Shown: positions 53,401-64,000 of the stretch, piece after piece | Layout of the letters: each line of letters opens with the position of its first letter | Numbering within the stretch: the first letter of the stretch is position 1 | NCBI GenBank assembly: GCA_900708905.1 | Contig: CAADRB010000023.1 | Coordinates: forward strand, 2,120,136 to 2,184,135 | DNA length: 64,000 nucleotides | Direction of reading: 5' to 3' | DNA from: Hymenolepis diminuta | Lineage: Eukaryota > Platyhelminthes > Cestoda > Cyclophyllidea > Hymenolepididae | Program-made: the position numbers and the translations under genes | The notes under the pieces: generated by a model | The model's database searches: none | The model's input: the letters and a program-made list of their open reading frames with translations, nothing else | Told to the model about the DNA's origin: nothing

Positions 53401-56400
53401 TTCCGTTGTGGTGGCTGGTTGGACACCGCGCTGCCGATTTTCCTCAAGTGGTCTACTCGTGATCCACAGATTAAACACAGACGCGTAGGTCGCATAACCT
53501 TATCCATCTGTCATTTAATTGATAGCTTTCTACTTATTACTCCTTCCTTCCAGAGAATCTTTTTATTCTTATATTGTCTCAGAAAATCCTGCTGCTCTAC
53601 AGTTATAACATATTTTGGCAAAGTTATTACGTACTGCATTATCTTTAATGGGTCCAAGCGCTTGTATCGGCTTTCAGTTGCCGCCCTTTTAATTAATATA
53701 AGTAAATGCATGTATGGCAGTATTAGGCTATCGTATCCCGCAGTTATACTCGTGTTCTCGTCTTAGTTGGTATTTAATGTGCTTCTGTATATGCTGAAAT
53801 ACCTTCTGTTTTCTTTATTCCGGAAATCTTTGACGTCATTTTTGATATTATTAACCTAGTAATATTTTAACGGAGTTCTCAACTCTCGGTTATATCTAAA
53901 GTTTATTCGAGGTATAACTGTGTAAACAATCGAAATTCCTTTTTGTCACCCTATTATTCATGTTGTTTTTTCCTTTCTTTAGGATACTGCCTTCAGTGGC
54001 AACTATTCTTTACCATATGATTTTCTTGCCACTGTATCTGAGAACATAAACTGCGCTCCATCTCTACTTCTTCTCCTTCGGGCTATTGAATATCGTCGTG
54101 ATAGAATGCACTTTGAAGTTGCAAAAATCTTCCTTTCCCTATCCGAACGTAATCAACCAGCCGTTGAAACAAAACAGGATATTTCTTTTGGTGGTGGTGG
54201 TGGTGCCCCCTTTTGGCGGCGGGGTCTCCTCCGATGGATTTGCGAGATGATAGAAGTGGAGAAATCCGTCCTTGGTATTCTCGATGCAATAACTGCTACC
54301 TCTACCCGACAAATTCCACCGAAGGATTTGCTGCTTCAACAATGCAAGTGCATTTTAATGGACGATTTTGGGTCTGACCACATAATTTCTGATGACCTTC
54401 TGGCCTGTGCTACCTGCTATCTTCTAATTAAGGTTTGTTTGCTTGTTTTTATCCCTTTTGATTATTATTTTATATTATGTTTCTGCTATAATGTGACCAA
54501 CTAAGGGTTCTGGTAGTAATCTCGCAGAGCCAACAATCTAGAAAACTCGATAATATAGCAACTTAACACAGAAGCTAATAACCCATGGCAGATAAGAAGG
54601 CACGTTATAGCAACATGAGTGTATTAACGAAACTCGCTCTCAATCGGTATCGGCTCAAACAAATAAGAATAATTATCAAGTGTCTTTTATCGGTGAGGAA
54701 ATAAAGAAAGAAATTACACTTTTATTCATAGAAGAAATATTGGGAACGGGAGAAAATAATTATCATTTCTTCTAACAGTATCTGATTTAATTGTGGGGTA
54801 TGGAATAAACAAATAAATAAGCAATTACAAAGACTATTTGATTAATAAAAGAATGGGATATACAAGGTCGATGAATCTACAAATGCTAATTTCAGGGAGT
54901 TATTGGTTTACGACTGATTCACCCTCCAACTAAGACATATTCCCATACTAAAACCCGTTTAATTGACAAATTCTGATTTGTTTGGCTTTTTCAATTTTAT
55001 TTGATATTATTATCGACGCCATTGAGCGGGACATCTTCAGTACAATTCTGAAATGTCATCACAGTTCAATCTATCTTTAGTAATAGTTCTAATCTGAATA
55101 ATTGTTTAATGTGTCAAGAAGATTTCAGGGTGTAATTGGTTACAAAAATGCTAATGAACAACAATATGATTATGAGGGTGGTGTCGCTATGCAAATTCCA
55201 AAATTGAGCCATGTATGTATTTGTTTGCTTCGCGCAAAATAGAAATGAAGCACTTATTGCAGCAGGAGCTCCTTACTTGTCAACGCTAAATTGTCAGATA
55301 TGTATTTTTCTCCGTTCCAAATGTAATAATATATGCTCTATCAAATTCTTTGATAAGAGCATTAACTGATCATTTCATTTTTGATTGGGAAATGAAATGT
55401 TATTGAGAAAACATCACCTTGTTTTATCAATATAAAAACAACTATATATGCTAATGTCTCTTCACGTAAGCTACATTTGTATTATTTAAGACCATAGATG
55501 CAAATTTAAACAGTATTCTGTCTCTTTTAGGAATCTCGATCCATATTGGAATACAAGGGAAGACTATTTGTACCCAGCCTTATCTCTCAACTGCTCAATC
55601 TCACCCCTGAAAAGCCGAACTTTATTAAATCAGCATGTAGTCTCTGTTCGAATTTCTTGCAACCATGGCTAAAATCGACTTGGGATAAATCTCTGCCCTA
55701 TAATCAAAACACACCTTCCTTTTCGCCTTCCATAGGTATGTCTTGTCGAGTTTCGTTTTAAATGAGTCTTTCAGGTCCACAAAATGTAGGTAACATGGGA
55801 CTTCTCACTTTTACCATCAAACTCTTGGCGCATAATAACTTTGCCGAAGGTCATACCGTTCTTGACAGCTTAATAAACTGTCTGACTACTTTTATGAAGA
55901 ATTCTCGTAAAATTGAACCCACTGCGGATTATAATCCTACCAAAGCTATTAAGAAGGTATGGGAATTACACAACTATTCATTATCCTCTCTCTCTCTTAG
56001 AAGCCTTTTTCGCAAGAATTAGCTGAGCTTCTGCAGTTTGCGCTAACATGCGGATTGGAGTCAAATGCGAATAATGCCAACTATCTTATGAATCAAGCGC
56101 ATTTACAATCAATGATCCAGCCAAATAACCCCAGATTAGCAATGATTCTCATTCTTCAAGCAGCTGCAATTGAGAGCAATTATTTCTCACATCGTGTTCC
56201 TTCTAGTATCCTCACCCCCCAGGTGGGTACTTGCAAATGCGTTTATGTTATTATCTCTATTTTGAGCCTCAAATAACCATATGAGTTTGAATTTGGTTCT
56301 GAGTGTATAGCTGACCATCTGTTTGAGATGAGCCAGATCTAACTCAAAATTATAATATTGGTATGAGCGTTACAATTTGGACCTCATTGCCCAAACTACC

Positions 56401-57147
56401 GATATTGTTCGAGTGTTATTCTGCGTGTGCCCATACGCCTCTCTCATCTTATATAAATTGTTACTTTTCTCGCCTCCTAGGATTTTTGTCATGAGAATAT
56501 CAGAGCTTAATGTCTTGTAGTGTTTTAGCCTTCTTTTCATATTCGTCGCTTGTCTTTTTTTCACCTCGCCTACCTGAAACAATCGAGATACTGTGCTATC
56601 ATCAAAGGAGGCTTCGAAATCTCTTTCATATTTCAAAATCTAAGCCTATATTTTAATGAGCTTCCATAACCGTAACCATTAACAAACATTTTTGCATTTT
56701 TTTCTTTAGACACTTGAAACACTGATATTTGGTTGTCAATCAATGGGCTATCTAGGTGAAGCATTAGTACTCTGCCAATTCGAAGACAAGATCCACATCC
56801 CAACGGGTTTGCGAATCCTTGAATCTGCTACGAAAGCACCGTCTACCTTCAGTGCTTACGATTCCTTGGAATCTATGACTGTATTTCTTTGGAATCTACA
56901 ATTATTGGAAGCCCTGTGCAAATTTCAACAATGCAATCAAGCCTTCTCAAAGAAAATGTCATTCTTACGTAAGTAATCAAATACATTTGTGTAAACCCCA
57001 CGTTTTATTTATCCTTTTTCTTCCTTAGGTTGTGTAAACCAGCTTGAAGTAAATGCTGCTAATACTAAGAAATCTCACCAGATGGCAGTTTGGAAAAGAC
57101 AGACGGAATTTTTACGATATCTTTCCCTGAAGCTCATTTCAGTATAA
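50411..57147 (+). CDS. INTS8: Integrator complex subunit 8
   Basis: INTS8 is a helical-repeat subunit of the metazoan Integrator, which cleaves snRNA 3' ends and terminates paused transcription; in other animals it helps recruit PP2A. Eleven exons give 1110 residues in consistent phase: 50411-50878, 50941-51339, 51417-51613, 52174-52636, 53116-53484, 53983-54432, 55531-55735, 55775-55956, 56001-56222, 56710-56968 and 57029-57147. The N-terminus (LDWFLYVLDPHLLYENI) fits the family's opening helix. The best match is C-terminal: GYLGEALVLCQF, then SAYDSLESMTVFLWNLQLLEAL, then QLEVNAAN before a basic end. A five-glycine run starts near 54190. Intron 6 (54433-55530) holds an LTR insertion, and introns 7 and 8 are only 39 and 44 bp. 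It is about 115 residues longer than human INTS8. Identity rests on layout and the C-terminus; the middle is highly diverged. Confidence 0.87.
54484..54777 (-). mobile_element. solo LTR inside INTS8 intron 6
   Basis: This 294-bp copy has the same LTR as 25171-25472 and 46054-46339. It reads TGTTAGAAGAAATGAT to ATTATAGCA on the minus strand, opposite to INTS8. The flanks GTTTC (54479-54483) and GTATC (54778-54782) are a target duplication with one mismatch. No internal coding region is attached. It starts 51 bp after the INTS8 splice donor, so it sits very close to exon 6 without touching it. Confidence 0.83.
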
Positions 57148-60100
57148 ATGGAATTCTCCCCTTTGTTGTATCATAGTTCTCATTTTTTGATAAATACAAA
57201 GCAGTTTTTTCAGCCTTTGTACCGTTAGTATACGTCAGAACGAGCTTGAATTTAACGCTTCGAAGATGCACCGAAAATTTTATGTAGTAATTAATATGCG
57301 TGAGATTTCGTTGTTGGTAGTGGTGGTCATTAAATTTAATTCATTATTTATTCCAAGTGTATTCATTCATTATTAAATGAGAGCATGCGTTAGGGTAAAC
57401 AATACTAAAGACTGTGATCTAAATTGAGAGAATCTTCCTGAAATGAGGAAAGTTTAAATTCTTCTTATAATGCCACAGAAACACTTGTGCAACATAACGG
57501 AAGAGCAACGTAAGTGACAGTAGAATCATTTGATATTGTCACAATCCGTGATTCATTGAAGTTAGGAATTAGTTTTAATTATTAACTATGACATCCATTA
57601 AGCATAGCTAAGCTGGGTTTACGTACGTCTAGTGAGATTAGTACCAAGAAAAGTCTTGGAATTTATGGACACGCAATCTTTAATATGCAAGTAACTTTGA
57701 GCAGGTTGAATAATTTCAGAACACCACAGTCATAACGATAAAAATGTCGTTCGTGGATAGTCGTGTTATCTCCCAATTGGATGGCGAGTGAGAGTTCATC
57801 AAAGTAATTCTATAAACGGTAGGTCCTTTCACCGAGCAATATTTAGATGCTGCATATTTACCGATTCTACGAATTTAAGACATTATCTACTGATTCATCT
57901 ATCTTCTGAAGATCTGTGTTATAAATATGATAACACATGATGTGATATCACCAAAATGAATGTCAGAAGCGTTCGCAACTGAAACAACCTTTGAGTGGGA
58001 AACTGTCCGTAAAGGGAGGGAGGGAAGGAGAGAACCGCTAGTGACTTCCGTATTATTCGGATACGAACATTCATAATTTATTTGAAAGGCATACGTATAT
58101 ATACTGTCTGGATAATAGGTTCGACAAGTCAAAGCTAGTGGTTGGATGGTTAAATAATCCACTTTGGAGTGTGGACAGAAAGTTAGGAAACTTGAGGAGC
58201 AATTTGTGTATTTATTAAATAGGCAAATATTGCTGGTGAGAAGTGTAATAGTGTGAAATTTCTAGTCATAGTTGATGGGGACTATGAAAATGGGCATGGT
58301 CCATTGTAAGTATCTTAAAATTTTTAATATCTACAGTACCTCTAACCAGATTAATGAAGCCACTTTTGGATCTAGGTAACTCCTAGAATTTATGGTCTAC
58401 CACAACCTTTTCCAAGTGAGAAGACTAAGAGTCGAGTGGGATCGTATGGATGTTAGACGAATAGATATGAGTGAGAGGGAAAAAGAGGAGTTGGAATAGG
58501 AAGTGAGAGGAAAGAATAAAGTATCAGTACTGAGCGAGGACAACCCTAGTTGTGAGAAGCAGACGAAATGAGGAGAGATAAGGCGGTATAAAGATTTCCT
58601 GTCCTTTATTTGTCGACAAGCAATTGATAAATAGAATGGAGAATGGTAGGTGCGCAATACAAAGGAAAACCGGGCAGACATATGATTCAGAGCGCGAAGG
58701 TAATACATATCACGACTTACGACACGTCTTTAATACTGACAGCCGATTCAGTGCATTCCTGTTCGAAAAATCGTCTAAAAGCTGCAGTATATGTTCTTCA
58801 GATTGAGAAGAGTAGAAGTTATTATCTCAAATCTCTCCTTTTTCCAGACTATTTCCTTCTTGCTGCAGCTATGCATCCACTTGTTCGAATAGCATATTGG
58901 ACACCACCTATATATATGTATATATACTTTTCATGGCCAAAGATGCTTTCCATCTTAAAACTTCATTATTATGTAATGCGAATTTCACAGAACCACAAAC
59001 TAAACGTCATGTGCAATGTTGAATGCATAAAGACATCGGTTCCTCCCCACTATTATTAAAATTCCCGGAAATTTATGCAATTATCCCACCACGTGAAGAA
59101 ATGCTTCCATTCAATTTTTAACTCTGAAATCATTCTGCTGCTTTTGTTGCAAAAATTTCCCCTCCGTAATCGTAAAATGAAGACCACGTTGATGCGGAAG
59201 AACATGAACGAAAAGGTAATCAAGTTGCCAAAGAAAAGTTGAAGCAAATGAATTTGATCTCGAAGAAACGTGCTGGATAGACCGAGCCTAAATTATAACT
59301 GACCTCAGGGAACGATCCACATTTAATAGTACCTAATCCCTATGATAGAAGAATCGACCATGTAATTACATCTAAGTGGATACGTTATCGGAATTATATT
59401 TCGTACAAAACGAAAAATTGCGAATGTAATTGTAAAAAGCACAATAATGTGGACCGGGGCTGCAGAATGAATAAGTTAAGTCACTCACTCTAATAGATCA
59501 CTACGGAGGCGTACGTCTAACCTGTAGTCAGATTGCTACTTTGTGTCTCGCTTGTGCTCTTCTCCACTGTTTCGTTAAAAGTTATGTCAGAATGTATATG
59601 GGTTGTTCTCCGGAGGTAACATCCATATTACACCTTTATTTGACTTCAAAATAGTTTTAAGGTCTCCTTCAATTCTCCTAATTAGTTTTATCCGCGAACT
59701 CTGGTGATTCTTCTTAAGTTTGTCAATAGACTTCCCACAGCTAGTCATAACACATAGGGAGCTGAATTCGTCTGTTCTGGTCCGAATCCCCCATGTTATA
59801 GATGGACCTTTAGCAAGACTGAATAAACGCTAGCTGATAAGCTATTAGAAATACATTCAAATCCTGATTACAGCATCGGCATTTGGTTCCCTCGCACATT
59901 CAAAAATCCCTGGAATACGAAACAGTACAGCTACTAGATATGTATGAAGAAATTTCCGAGCCGAAACTCTGACCGGAAAATGGATATAGGTCATGATGGA
60001 CTTGAAAATAGTATACTACAGAAATGATGAATCTGGGACATAATATTTGAAAATACTTATATTAAGAAATATTTTCCTTTTAAATTTTCAGAAATTGTGC

Positions 60101-61627
60101 ATGACCGACCATTTATAAGACATGAAGGATGAATCCTCTCTTCTCCGAAATATTTATCTTACGTCATTCCCAATCATCACCAAATTTGATTATCTTGTCC
60201 TTATAGTAATGTCTGTAAAATTGTAACCTTTCCTGTGACCCAGGCACTCCATAGACAAACATCGTGTGTCCTCAACTGGCCTATTTACATCGATCGGAAA
60301 AGGCAATCATACCTCGGATGATAGTAGCAAAGACACCACTTAGTCGGCTTTGTTATTAACCAGTCCTGTCTGCACTGGCCGTTCTTTTTAATACAATCGT
60401 CCCGTCCAATTAAAACACACATACAATTATATCTTTATGCGCGTCCTAACCCAATTGACGATTATAAATAGCCTTCCACTACACACACACATATACAGGA
60501 GACCCTAGCTCGTCAGACGCATCTCCCTTTGCTCAATCCTTCTCCTCCAATTCTCTATTTTCCCTTGAGACTCTGTACTGAGGTTTGTTCAATACATTCT
60601 GGTCTGCGCAATCCTTGGTGTTCTTTTTTTTATTGCTGTTAGCCATCAACCCGCTACAGACGTCTGTGTTCTGCTTAACAGGAGACGCTATCGATCGACA
60701 AAACCTTATCGCATATAGTGACACATCATTGAAGCTCATAAGAAAAGTTCAGCGTCCGTTAGACACAACATAACTCCTATTTGTATCCACATGAGAAACG
60801 TAATTTAACTCCCTTCCAATTTCAAACTGTGGGTATATTGGTGCTAATAATTTACTGAAAGATTTAACCATGGTTAGGAGCTTTACGCCGTTGACATACC
60901 ATTTAGAAGGAAGAGCTAAACAATATCCGAGAAAATTATCACTGCTATGATGCACTTTAGCTCTGAGCTCTTGTGCATTATTCAACTTTCGTCACAATAC
61001 TATTTCAATTTTCCAAACTCGTTACATTATATGACTAAGTTATAAAAAAGTAATTCTAAATATGATCAGCGTCAATTTTAAAAGCTATCGATTGTCGAAT
61101 TTAACAGTTAAATAGACAATTATTACAGGACTTACTCAACCTCGTATTTTCAAGATCTAAAAACTTAAGATACACAGTATTGAGTTCTTAACGTCCTTTT
61201 ACTGACCAGATAGAGTCCTCTTCCGAATCACTCCATACTACTACTAAGTTATTAACCGGTCCGAAAAATTTCAATGATAATTTTTTGTCAATTTTGTGCG
61301 CTGGATGTGGCAGTACGTAATCTTTACAATCTAACAACTCAGTATTCCAACCCCCAAATAAAGAAACGAGAGACAAAAGAAACACAAATCACCTAGGCAC
61401 TTACAAATTATAATTATGACTTTGAGATATACGAACGGGTCAGTAATATAAAAAATATTGCAAATATAGATAATATAAATATTTAAATAAAATATTTTTC
61501 TTACAATATAACAATATATCTACCTTGACAGTAATGTCCGGAAAATTGAGAATTCAGAGTTTTTTATAAATAACGAAATAAATCCGGATCAAAGTTTCAC
61601 AGAATCAACTGTAACACATATTAGAGA

Positions 61628-61745
61628 TGTCGACCTTGGAATATTGTTTGAATGGCAGATTTCTATGCTAGTGTAACTAAAAGGTGCTTCACTAATAAAT
61701 TGAACTCGGGTTTAATTGTGTTGAAGTAGTAAAAATGGAGGTATT
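61628..61745. repeat. dispersed repeat, copy A
   Basis: This shares ordered blocks with 62423-62575: TTTGAATG(G/A)CAG, then TAAAAG(G/C)TG followed by CTAATAA, then TTGAA(G/A)TAGTAAAAATGG. The blocks occur in the same order and orientation about 800 bp apart. The spacing differs by tens of bases, so the copies are old or mutated by indels. The family is not identified. Confidence 0.55.
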
Positions 61746-62422
61746 ATATTTGGTGAAAGTGGCTATCGAACTGTCGTACCTTCCGATGAATTTTCCTACT
61801 TTACACGCGCTCGTCCTGGCAACCCGCTTTCACTGACTGGGACAATTTCAGTGAGATTCTCACAGTGGTGTTTCTCTAGAAATTCATGGAATTATTGTCA
61901 TCTTATTTTATGGGATTTCACATTCCCCTCTCTCTTACTTTCGAAGAAATACCTTTCCGCCTCACTAGTGTGGGTTGCTTGTTCCTTGCGATTACTAGAG
62001 AAGATCGTCTGTCAATGGAAGTGAAAGCAAGTAGCAACTCAACTGACCAGGTCAATATAAGGATGGTAGCTTTTGTCCCCTCGTTGTATATTGCATGCAA
62101 CTGTTATCAGCATTGCCAGTGTTGTATATCGGCCGGCCACTTAAAGAATCCGCTACGGGGTCATCTGTAACTCCCCCTTATTCGTAAGATAAGTTTAAAG
62201 AATGCGTAATGTTTATTTGGTGCTTTCTGTGGTCAGTTCCTTCTGCTGAGCAAATAAACCTCCCGCCATCCTAAGAACAATCGATGATGCCAATTCCCGT
62301 GTTTAAAATTTGACTATCGATGACTTCCATGCCCTTACATTTATCTTAAGTATCCACTCCGTGTATGACCCCTTTTCTTTCAATGTCTCCAAAGGTCAGA
62401 ATAATTGTCAAACCCCTTAAAG

Positions 62423-62575
62423 CTGTTGAGCTTGAAACACTATTTGAATGACAGGTTCCCGGTTGGTCCAACCGACATAGAGTGTGCGAGTGTCAGTAAA
62501 AGCTGTCTCTCTAATAATATCATCTCTTCTATAATATGCGGGCCGAATGAAATTGAAATAGTAAAAATGGGAGCA
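62423..62575. repeat. dispersed repeat, copy B
   Basis: This is the second copy of the repeat described at 61628-61745. It is about 35 bp longer between the first and second shared block. It could be part of a non-autonomous element or an old LTR. Confidence 0.55.
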
Positions 62576-64000
62576 CCACACTAAACCTACGGTAGTGTAC
62601 ACTAGATAAAGCATTTACCATTACTTCACGGGAATAAACAAGAAACCTAGTAAAAGTCGTGCTCTGGAATTTTATTCGTGAGTAAGTCATAAGTTAGTAG
62701 AATTTAACATTGCGTAAACATCTTTTTCTTTATTTGTCATGATCTGCTCTTCTCCGTAAGATGCCGTAGCTGAATTCTAGATTCTCTAAGAAATTACACT
62801 AGTTACACTAAAACACAAAACGATCCAAACCACTATGTCAAGATAAGGCGCGCGTTTTCGCATCAGTAAGTCGATTTATCCTAAGCGCCATTTCCAACCG
62901 TAATGTAAACAAATTTGTTCGAACAAAAGAGGATTAAAAGATGGAAAACAAAGAATCGTACATCGATTAATTATTTTGGGAAAATATTATTCTCGTATAT
63001 ATAGCGTTATTAATGTGCACCTCACATATTTTTATATGGATATGGAATGGATTCAAACCAATTTCAAATAATTATCAGTAATTTTAGTTTACTCAATTTC
63101 TTTCGAAACGAATATATATCTTTCATAAAATAAATGGACCTATTAATTTGTACATAACAACAATGCCATGGAAATAAGCGAAAAGTCAACAATTATGTAA
63201 GTCTGCAAGCAAAACGTCATTGTGTTAGTTAGATATTTCTATAAATAGGGAAAGTTAGAAATTCTGCACCCAAAAATATACTAGGCATCTCGAATTAAGC
63301 ATTGTACAGAAAACTTAATTAATGTATAAAAGAATAAATGCTTTTAATAATTATTAATTTCACAACAGACTTTTTGCATTTCGCGTATTTTGTAGAACCT
63401 TGCCTGCATTTTAGTGTTCATAAGCACATCGCATGCATTTGACATTGTAAGTCGGGCCGAGTATAGATAGAAGGGTTTATTGCAAACAAGTTACATAACG
63501 GACGTATTAGAAGTCCAAACATTCATCGGGGAGTTGAAGAATTAGAAAAAAGCGGAAAAGAGGGACACAAAGACGGTCGTGTTACACGTGACAAGACGTC
63601 ATGCGGTGGGAGGCTAGTCCCACTTCATTACCATTGGTCCATATATGTGTTTGTGATTGAGTACTTTGAATGTCGAGGTCTCCTCTTGGTCGGTGTGGTC
63701 GCTAGCTTAGTCTGGTATCGGCTGGCTTCCCAGCTTACGGATCATTATCTTATACTATATTTGTGTGCAGTTTGGGATTGTTTGAAAGAGATTTTCCTTG
63801 TTCTAAACGTGATTGCAGAATCGGTAGACATTTTTACCGTACTTAAGATTTTTCAATGTGTGGAGTTTTGTTTTGTACAACAACTAACTATCAGATTAGA
63901 TAGCGTTATGATAGAATTTGCTTTTGTAGAAAAGATGTTTCTTCAGCGAGTCAGCTTTCAAACATCGGGGTCCGGGTATAACATTACGTGTTGATTTATT

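Larger units (their letters stand above)
57148..64000. other. gene-poor, repeat-bearing right end
   Basis: This 6.9-kb stretch begins with the INTS8 3' end. It contains a purine-rich tract (58000-58040), small AC and TA repeats (60480-60497, 58905-58928), a diverged repeat pair (61628-61745 and 62423-62575) and a possible LTR- or promoter-like block (60180-60700). Open frames such as 58643-59059 and 63647-63994 show no recognisable domain. The base composition changes past about 63450, which may mark another repeat running off the window. Confidence 0.4.

Noticed and set aside
58643..59059. A 138-codon frame with a segment (YFLLAAAMHPLVRIAYW) that faintly recalls hAT transposases.
   Set aside because: The likeness is limited to a few residues; no other transposase motif or terminal repeat is near.
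60585..60773. A 62-codon frame with a signal-peptide-like start.
   Set aside because: The hydrophobic stretch comes from a T-rich tract; no conserved features, splice partners or family were found.

Overview
The window is nuclear DNA of a multicellular animal, most likely a parasitic flatworm and probably a tapeworm. It is AT-rich, with genes split by introns and spaced several kb apart. Intron sizes fall in two clear classes: nine of 32-44 bp, about twenty of 60-83 bp, and none of 45-59 bp. From general knowledge this resembles tapeworm genomes. The proteins are diverged metazoan orthologues, and the mobile elements are mariner, Ty3/Gypsy and LTR remnants. Nothing is prokaryotic, and I saw no CRISPR array or operon.

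Layout. 1-400: end of a decayed mariner element. 620-9081 (+) and 10513-16371 (-): two CD36/LIMP-2/SR-B class scavenger receptor genes, tail to tail, with almost identical exon lengths. The first lacks its opening exon; the second is interrupted by a 498-base assembly gap. 16372-26285: gene-poor DNA holding a solo LTR (25171-25472). 26286-27050 (+): intronless class B J-domain co-chaperone. 27051-31873: no confident gene. 31874-32752 (-): SRP14. 33104-34023 (+): NDUFS3, divergent from SRP14 across 351 bp. 34937-35758 (-): PGAM5. 36962-about 42419 (+): AP-1 gamma adaptin, last ear exon uncertain. 42465-45032 (-): synaptogyrin. 46054-47549: LTR and broken Gypsy integrase. 50411-57147 (+): Integrator subunit 8 in eleven exons, with another copy of the LTR in intron 6. 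57148-64000: repeats and no gene I can support.

The genes are mostly housekeeping and do not form one pathway. They cover lipid or ligand uptake (the CD36 pair), protein folding (DNAJB), ER targeting (SRP14), mitochondria (NDUFS3, PGAM5), vesicle traffic (AP-1 gamma, synaptogyrin) and snRNA/transcription control (INTS8). Exon models were joined by reading splice sites by eye and checking phase and family alignment from memory. I did not find a convincing new biological system. The most informative observations are the mirrored CD36 pair, its GC-AG intron, the two-class intron sizes, and the LTR family present in three copies.
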